64,000 nucleotides of DNA from assembly GCF_003182135.1 (NCBI RefSeq), contig NZ_QGTL01000001.1, forward strand, positions 186,001 through 250,000. Reading direction: 5' to 3'. This document shows positions 59,991-64,000 of this stretch, piece by piece; within the stretch, counting starts at the first letter, position 1; each line of letters begins with the position of its first letter. This DNA is from Nocardia neocaledoniensis. Lineage in GTDB: Bacteria > Actinomycetota > Actinomycetes > Mycobacteriales > Mycobacteriaceae. Both the position numbers and the translations under genes were made by a program. The notes below the pieces were generated by a model, which was not told where the DNA came from, did no database searches, and saw only the letters and a program-made list of their open reading frames with translations.

Positions 59991-62240
59991 TCAGTCGAGC
60001 GGTTTGCGCAGCGCCGCGATGAACATGGCGTCGGTGCCGTGTCGGTGCGGCCACAGCTGCGCCGACGGTCCGTCACCGAGTTCGGTGACGCCCGGCAGGC
60101 ATTCCCTGGTGTCGAGCTGTTCGGCGCCGGAGCGGCGGACGAAATCACCGACGACGCCCAGGGTTTCGGACAGGTGCGGTGAGCACGTGGAGTACACGAC
60201 CACACCACCGGGGCGCAGCAGATCCCAGGCGGCGCCGAGGAGTTCGCGCTGCAAGGTGACCAGTTCCGGAACATCGGCCGGGGTCCGCCGCCAGCGCGCC
60301 TCGGGGCGACGGCGCAGAGCGCCGAGGCCGGTACACGGCGCGTCGACGAGAATGCGGTCGTAGCCAGGGGTCAGACCGCTGTCACGGCCGTCGGCGACGT
60401 GCACGGTGACCGGCAGGTCCCTGGTCGACTTGCGGACCAGCTCGGCCCGGTGCTCGGCCGGTTCCACGGCGTCGACGGTGAACAGGTCGATCGCGGCGAG
60501 CGCGCCGAGCAGCGCGGCCTTGCCGCCGGGCCCGGCACACAGGTCCAGCCATCGCCCCTGGTCGGGGCCGTGCAGCGGGGCCCGGCTGAGCGCGAGGGCC
60601 ACCAGCTGGCTGCCCTCGTCCTGCACGGCGGCGATGCCCTCACGGACCGGCTCCAGCTGACCCGGGTCGCCGCCGTCGAGGTACACGGCATACGGCGACC
60701 AGCGACCTTCCTCGCCGCCGGTGACCAGGGCCAGTTCCTCGGCGGTGATCTCGCCGGGCCGCGCGACCAGGTGCACGAGCGGGCGTGCGTCGTCGGCGGC
60801 GAGGAGGTCGGCCAGTTCCCCGGCGCGGGCGCCGAGCGCGTCGGCGAAGGCCTGGGCGATCCAGGTCGGGTGCGCGTACTCGAAGGCGAGGGCGCCGACC
60901 GGGTCGGGGGGCGCCAGTTCGGCGACCCACTGGTCGGCCGTCTTCTCCCCCGCGCGCCGCAGCACCGCGTTGACGAAACCCGCACGCCCCTGGCCGAATT
61001 CGGACCTGGCCAGGTCGACCGAGGTGTCCACGGCAGCGTGCGCGCCGATCCGGGTCCGCAGCAGCTGGTAGACGCCGAGCCGCAGGATGTCGAGGATCGG
61101 CCCGTCGATGTCGGTGACCGGGCGGCCCGCGCAGGCCGCGATCACCGCGTCGAGCTGGCCGAGCGAACGGCACGCGCCATAGGTGAGTTCGGTCGCGAAC
61201 GCCGCGTCGCGCCCGCTGATCTTGCGCTCGCGCAACAACTTCGGCAGCACCAGGTTTGCGTAGGCCTCCCGGTCCCGCACCGCGCGCAACACATCGAGGG
61301 CCACCTCACGCGCCGGATCCACCGGCTCCCCGCGCCGCTTGCGCGGACTGGGCACACTCGGATCGGCCCGCTCGCCCCGCCGCCCGCCGCCGGCCCGCGC
61401 ACCACCCTGGGTATCGCGCCCGGCCCCCGCACCCGCGCGAGAACCACCACGCGAATCCCCTGCACGCGCATCACGTTCCGCGCCGGATCGGCCGTGCCCA
61501 CCCGAGCGCGCGCCACCGGAACGACCATCACGCCGATCCACGCCGCCGGCCGAATTACCGCGTCCACCGCTCGAACGCCGCGCGCCGCCGTCGCCGGATC
61601 GCTCCCCCATGCCGCCGCCGGAACGATCGTCGCGCCGACCCACACCGCCCGCGCCGACCGCTGAGCCACCCCGGGCACCACCCGAACGACGCTCACCGCC
61701 GCCGCCGAAACGGCGCTCACCGGCGTCGGCCCGACCACCGGAACGGCGGTCCTCGATGCCGCCACGCTCGGCACCGAATCGGCGGTCACCCGCGCGATCA
61801 GTGCCCTGACGCCGACGGTCGGCGTCGCCGTGATCGGGACCGAAGTGCCGCTCTCCCGCATCGCGGCGCTCGGCGCCCTGCCGCCGCTGATCCGCGGCAC
61901 CACGGCTCCCGCCGTAGCGCCGATCGCCACTCGAGCGGCGCTCATCGGTGGCGTCGTTCCCGCGCGCTTCGGCACCGCCACGACCGGCACCGGAACGGCG
62001 GTCCTCGGTGCCGCCACGGGGGCTGTCGGTGCGGCGTGACCCGGTGGAACCGGCGCGGGAGCCGCCACGATCCGCACCCGCGCGGCGGTCCTCGCCCGCG
62101 GGAACGGTGCCGCCGCCCTTCGCGGCGCGCGCCGCCCAGCCGCCGTCGACGTTCTTGCCGGTCACCTTGCGGTCGTCGCGGGGCGCGGCGCCGGAGCGCT
62201 GGTCGGCTTCGCGGCGACGCCTGCGGTCGGAGGCGCTCAT
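59991..62240 (-). CDS. rsmB: RsmB, 16S rRNA m5C967 methyltransferase with long Arg/Gly-rich N-terminal extension
   Basis: The 749-residue protein is much longer than normal RsmB/Fmu (about 450). The last 445 or so residues are complete: NusB-like RNA-binding part ([20 protein letters not shown]), SAM site [13 protein letters not shown], and catalytic cysteines in [15 protein letters not shown] and [12 protein letters not shown]. The first 300 residues are a low-complexity tract of Arg, Gly, Asp and Ser with many DRR, ERR, RGG and GG repeats, predicted to be disordered. The start ATG overlaps the fmt stop as ATGA, which supports the extension. A start within the tract cannot be excluded. Confidence 0.85.
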   Translation of the reverse strand: MSASDRRRRREADQRSGAAPRDDRKVTGKNVDGGWAARAAKGGGTVPAGEDRRAGADRGGSRAGSTGSRRTDSPRGGTEDRRSGAGRGGAEARGNDATDERRSSGDRRYGGSRGAADQRRQGAERRDAGERHFGPDHGDADRRRQGTDRAGDRRFGAERGGIEDRRSGGRADAGERRFGGGGERRSGGARGGSAVGAGGVGRRDDRSGGGMGERSGDGGARRSSGGRGNSAGGVDRRDGRSGGARSGGHGRSGAERDARAGDSRGGSRAGAGAGRDTQGGARAGGGRRGERADPSVPSPRKRRGEPVDPAREVALDVLRAVRDREAYANLVLPKLLRERKISGRDAAFATELTYGACRSLGQLDAVIAACAGRPVTDIDGPILDILRLGVYQLLRTRIGAHAAVDTSVDLARSEFGQGRAGFVNAVLRRAGEKTADQWVAELAPPDPVGALAFEYAHPTWIAQAFADALGARAGELADLLAADDARPLVHLVARPGEITAEELALVTGGEEGRWSPYAVYLDGGDPGQLEPVREGIAAVQDEGSQLVALALSRAPLHGPDQGRWLDLCAGPGGKAALLGALAAIDLFTVDAVEPAEHRAELVRKSTRDLPVTVHVADGRDSGLTPGYDRILVDAPCTGLGALRRRPEARWRRTPADVPELVTLQRELLGAAWDLLRPGGVVVYSTCSPHLSETLGVVGDFVRRSGAEQLDTRECLPGVTELGDGPSAQLWPHRHGTDAMFIAALRKPLD

Positions 62241-63160
62241 CCGATCACCGTGCCGGGAGCCAGGCGGGCGCCGCGGGCCCAGTCGAGGGCGTTCATCATC
62301 TTCTTGCCCGGGGGCTGGACCTGGCCGAGGCGGACCGCGGTGGTGGCCGTGCCGACGAAGACGCCGGATTTGCGCACCTCGATCTCGCGTTCGGGCAAGG
62401 TTTCCTCCACCATCTCCACCGGACCGAGCTTGAGGCGCAGTCCGTTCATCTCGGTCCACGCGCCCGGCGCCGGGGTGACGGCGCGGATCCGGCGGTGGAT
62501 GGCCAGGGCGGGCTCGTCGAAGCGGATCCGGCCCGCCTCCACTGTCACCTTCGGCGCGTAGGACACGCCGTCGGCGGATTGTGGCACCGCGCGCAGGGTC
62601 CCGTCTTCCACTCCGTCGAGGGTCTTCTCCAGCAGGACAGCGCCCGCGTCGGCGAGCCGGGCGAGCAGCTCGCCCGCGGTGTCGGTGACACCGACCTGCT
62701 CGGTCATCACGCCGTAGACCGGGCCGGTGTCCAGGCCCGCCTCGATCAGGAAGGTCGACGCACCGGTCATGTCGTCACCGGCGTCGATCGCCGCCTGGAC
62801 CGGCGCCGCGCCGCGCCAGGCGGGCAGCAGCGAGAAGTGCAGATTGATCCAGCCGTGCCGCGGGATGTCGAGGACGCGCTGCGGCAGCAGGGCGCCGTAG
62901 GCGACCACCGGACAGCAGTCCGGGTTCAGCTCGGTGAGCGCGGTGACGAATTCGGGGTCGGCGGGCTTGGCGGGGGTGAGCACGGGGATGCCGTGCTCGT
63001 CGGCGAGCTGACCGACCGGCGAGCGCATGATCTTGCGCCCGCGTCCGGCGACCGCGTCGGGCCGGGTGACCACCGCGACGACCTCATGGCGTTCGCTCTC
63101 GATCAGCCTGCGCAGCGAGGGCACCGCGGGTTCGGGAGTTCCGGCGAAGACCAGACGCAT
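62237..63160 (-). CDS. fmt: Methionyl-tRNA formyltransferase
   Basis: The 307-residue enzyme formylates initiator Met-tRNA. The N-terminus is [21 protein letters not shown]; the formyl-donor domain has [20 protein letters not shown] and the C-terminal domain the beta barrel from [12 protein letters not shown]. Its ATG overlaps the def stop (TGATG). fmt and def are functional partners: one adds and the other removes the formyl group. Confidence 0.95.
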   Translation of the reverse strand: MRLVFAGTPEPAVPSLRRLIESERHEVVAVVTRPDAVAGRGRKIMRSPVGQLADEHGIPVLTPAKPADPEFVTALTELNPDCCPVVAYGALLPQRVLDIPRHGWINLHFSLLPAWRGAAPVQAAIDAGDDMTGASTFLIEAGLDTGPVYGVMTEQVGVTDTAGELLARLADAGAVLLEKTLDGVEDGTLRAVPQSADGVSYAPKVTVEAGRIRFDEPALAIHRRIRAVTPAPGAWTEMNGLRLKLGPVEMVEETLPEREIEVRKSGVFVGTATTAVRLGQVQPPGKKMMNALDWARGARLAPGTVIG

Positions 63161-63699
63161 CAGTGGCCACCGCCGACACCGCTGGACTCGCGAACGGTGA
63201 TCCCCGCGCGGAACCAGTCGGATTCGCGGATGGCGCGCATGGCGTCCTTGCGGTCGGCGGGCTCGAGCTTGTTGATGAACAGCACACCGTCGAGGTGGTC
63301 GGTCTCGTGCTGCACACACCGCGCCAGCAATTCGGTGGCCTCGAATTCGACCGGCGCGCCGGTCTGGTCGACACCGGTGACGTGCACGCGCAGCGCGCGG
63401 CGCACGTCATAGCGGACGCCGGGGATCGACAGGCAGCCTTCGGGCCCGACCTGTTCGTCGTCACCGATCGCCGTCCACACCGGGTTCACCACGTGTCCGG
63501 CGGCATCGCCGGTGTCGTAGACGAACACCCGCAGCCCGACGCCGATCTGCGGCGCCGCCATCCCGACGCCACCGTCGTCGTGCATGGTCTCGGTGAGGTC
63601 GGCGACGAGCTGGGCCAGCTCGGGCCCGAACTCGGTCACCGCATCCGCACGGGAACGCAGAATCGGATCGCCGAACAGGCGAACGGGCTGGATGGTCAC
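63160..63699 (-). CDS. def: Peptide deformylase
   Basis: This 179-residue metalloenzyme removes formyl from new proteins. Motif 1 is [10 protein letters not shown], motif 2 EGCLSIPG with the metal cysteine and motif 3 QHETDHLDG with the two metal histidines and the catalytic glutamate. Length and motifs are normal. The GTG start is the most upstream reasonable codon; no better ribosome site was seen. Confidence 0.95.
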   Translation of the reverse strand: MTIQPVRLFGDPILRSRADAVTEFGPELAQLVADLTETMHDDGGVGMAAPQIGVGLRVFVYDTGDAAGHVVNPVWTAIGDDEQVGPEGCLSIPGVRYDVRRALRVHVTGVDQTGAPVEFEATELLARCVQHETDHLDGVLFINKLEPADRKDAMRAIRESDWFRAGITVRESSGVGGGH

Positions 63700-63752
63700 G
63701 CGGCGGCTCCCGGCTGGACGATGGGCGGTCGTCCTATTCTATGGACCGCTCC

Positions 63753-64000
63753 TCAGGCCTGTTGCCGCCGCACCATCTCGGCGATCCAGACGGGCGCGAA
63801 CGGTGAGGTGCAGTTCGGCGGGGTCGGGTAGTCCGCGAGCACGTTCAGGCGCTCGCCGATGTCGACGGCGCGGGCCCGGTACGCCGGGTGTTCGATCCCG
63901 ATCTGGGCCAGGCAGGTGTTCATCGCCCACTGCAGCCGGTCGGGCGCGTCGGCCATCTCGGCCTCGATGACGTCGAGCAGCCCGGCCAGGTCGAGCCCGT
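63753..64000 (-). CDS. C-terminal part of a protein cut by the window edge, possibly DNA alkylation-repair (AlkD-like)
   Basis: Only the last 82 or so codons are in the window; the frame stays open to the edge. The visible sequence runs GLDLAGLLDVIEAEMADAP, then WAMNTCLAQIGIEHPAYRARAVDIGERL and ends DYPTPPNCTSPFAPVWIAEMV. This ending resembles a group of DNA alkylation-repair (AlkD-type HEAT-repeat) proteins in actinobacteria, but the match is from memory of the C-terminus only. It lies upstream of def on the same strand with a gap of about 50 bases. Confidence 0.5.
   Translation of the reverse strand, partial: GLDLAGLLDVIEAEMADAPDRLQWAMNTCLAQIGIEHPAYRARAVDIGERLNVLADYPTPPNCTSPFAPVWIAEMVRRQQA

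Noticed and set aside
61256..63412. Long plus-strand open frame opposite rsmB and fmt
   Set aside because: It is the complement of the Arg/Gly-rich tract and of fmt; it encodes His/Arg/Pro-rich sequence with no domain and no ribosome site.

Overview
The window is high-GC (about 68-70% by eye) actinobacterial chromosome. It most likely comes from Nocardia or a close relative. The evidence is gene order: read right to left it follows the Mycobacterium tuberculosis block running from fmt/fmu/rpe/rib genes through uvrC-rapZ-yvcK-whiA, gap-pgk-tpi, secG, the pentose-phosphate operon (pgl-opcA-zwf-tal-tkt), ctaB, qor, ctaA, an ABC pair and mptB to the suf operon. MptB (a lipomannan mannosyltransferase) and two secreted DUF4189 proteins also fit a mycolic-acid actinomycete. 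The species call is an inference; no rRNA or tRNA gene lies in the window.

Layout. (1) 0.15-7.0 kb, accessory: methionine importer metQ-metN-metI, two DUF4189 secreted proteins, a NADAR-domain protein, a divergent PucR/TetR regulator pair and a small membrane protein. (2) 7.1-13.5 kb, minus strand: sufR-sufB-sufD-sufC-sufS-sufU-sufT, making and delivering Fe-S clusters, with a candidate SufR operator over the sufR start. (3) 13.7-21.7 kb: rhomboid protease, mptB, an ABC exporter pair, ctaA, a small conserved protein, qor and ctaB. (4) 22.1-28.7 kb: tkt-tal-zwf-opcA-pgl, supplying NADPH and pentoses. (5) 28.8-40.8 kb, mostly accessory: a hot-dog-like protein, a two-gene half-transporter ABC system with its own TetR regulator, an alpha/beta hydrolase and AraC regulator, a fused E1 alpha/beta ketoacid dehydrogenase without E2/E3, secG, an MFS transporter and a META-domain lipoprotein. 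(6) 40.9-49.2 kb, minus strand: tpiA-pgk-gap and whiA-yvcK-rapZ-uvrC. (7) 49.3-56.5 kb: small membrane protein, HAD hydrolase, gamma-glutamyltransferase lipoprotein, riboflavin genes ribE-ribBA-ribH with a PH-domain protein, then a 539-bp AT-richer gap and an unrecognised 156-residue protein. (8) 56.5-64.0 kb: rpe, an anti-sigma/SigF-type sigma pair, a MmcQ-like protein, an ArsR/SRPBCC pair, then def-fmt-rsmB and a gene cut by the right edge.

Many convergent gene pairs share one near-perfect inverted repeat that can stop transcription from both sides. Within operons, start and stop codons commonly overlap (ATGA, GTGA, TGATG), which suggests translational coupling.

Most of the window is conserved core metabolism. 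I see no clear undescribed multi-gene system. The most unusual points are a roughly 300-residue Arg/Gly/Asp-rich extension on the rRNA methyltransferase RsmB; two 29-bp operator-like repeats in front of an IrtAB/YbtPQ-like ABC pair that lacks a siderophore-interaction domain; a SufR box across a start codon; a twin-palindrome, possibly leaderless ArsR promoter; and the absence of ribD where M. tuberculosis has it.
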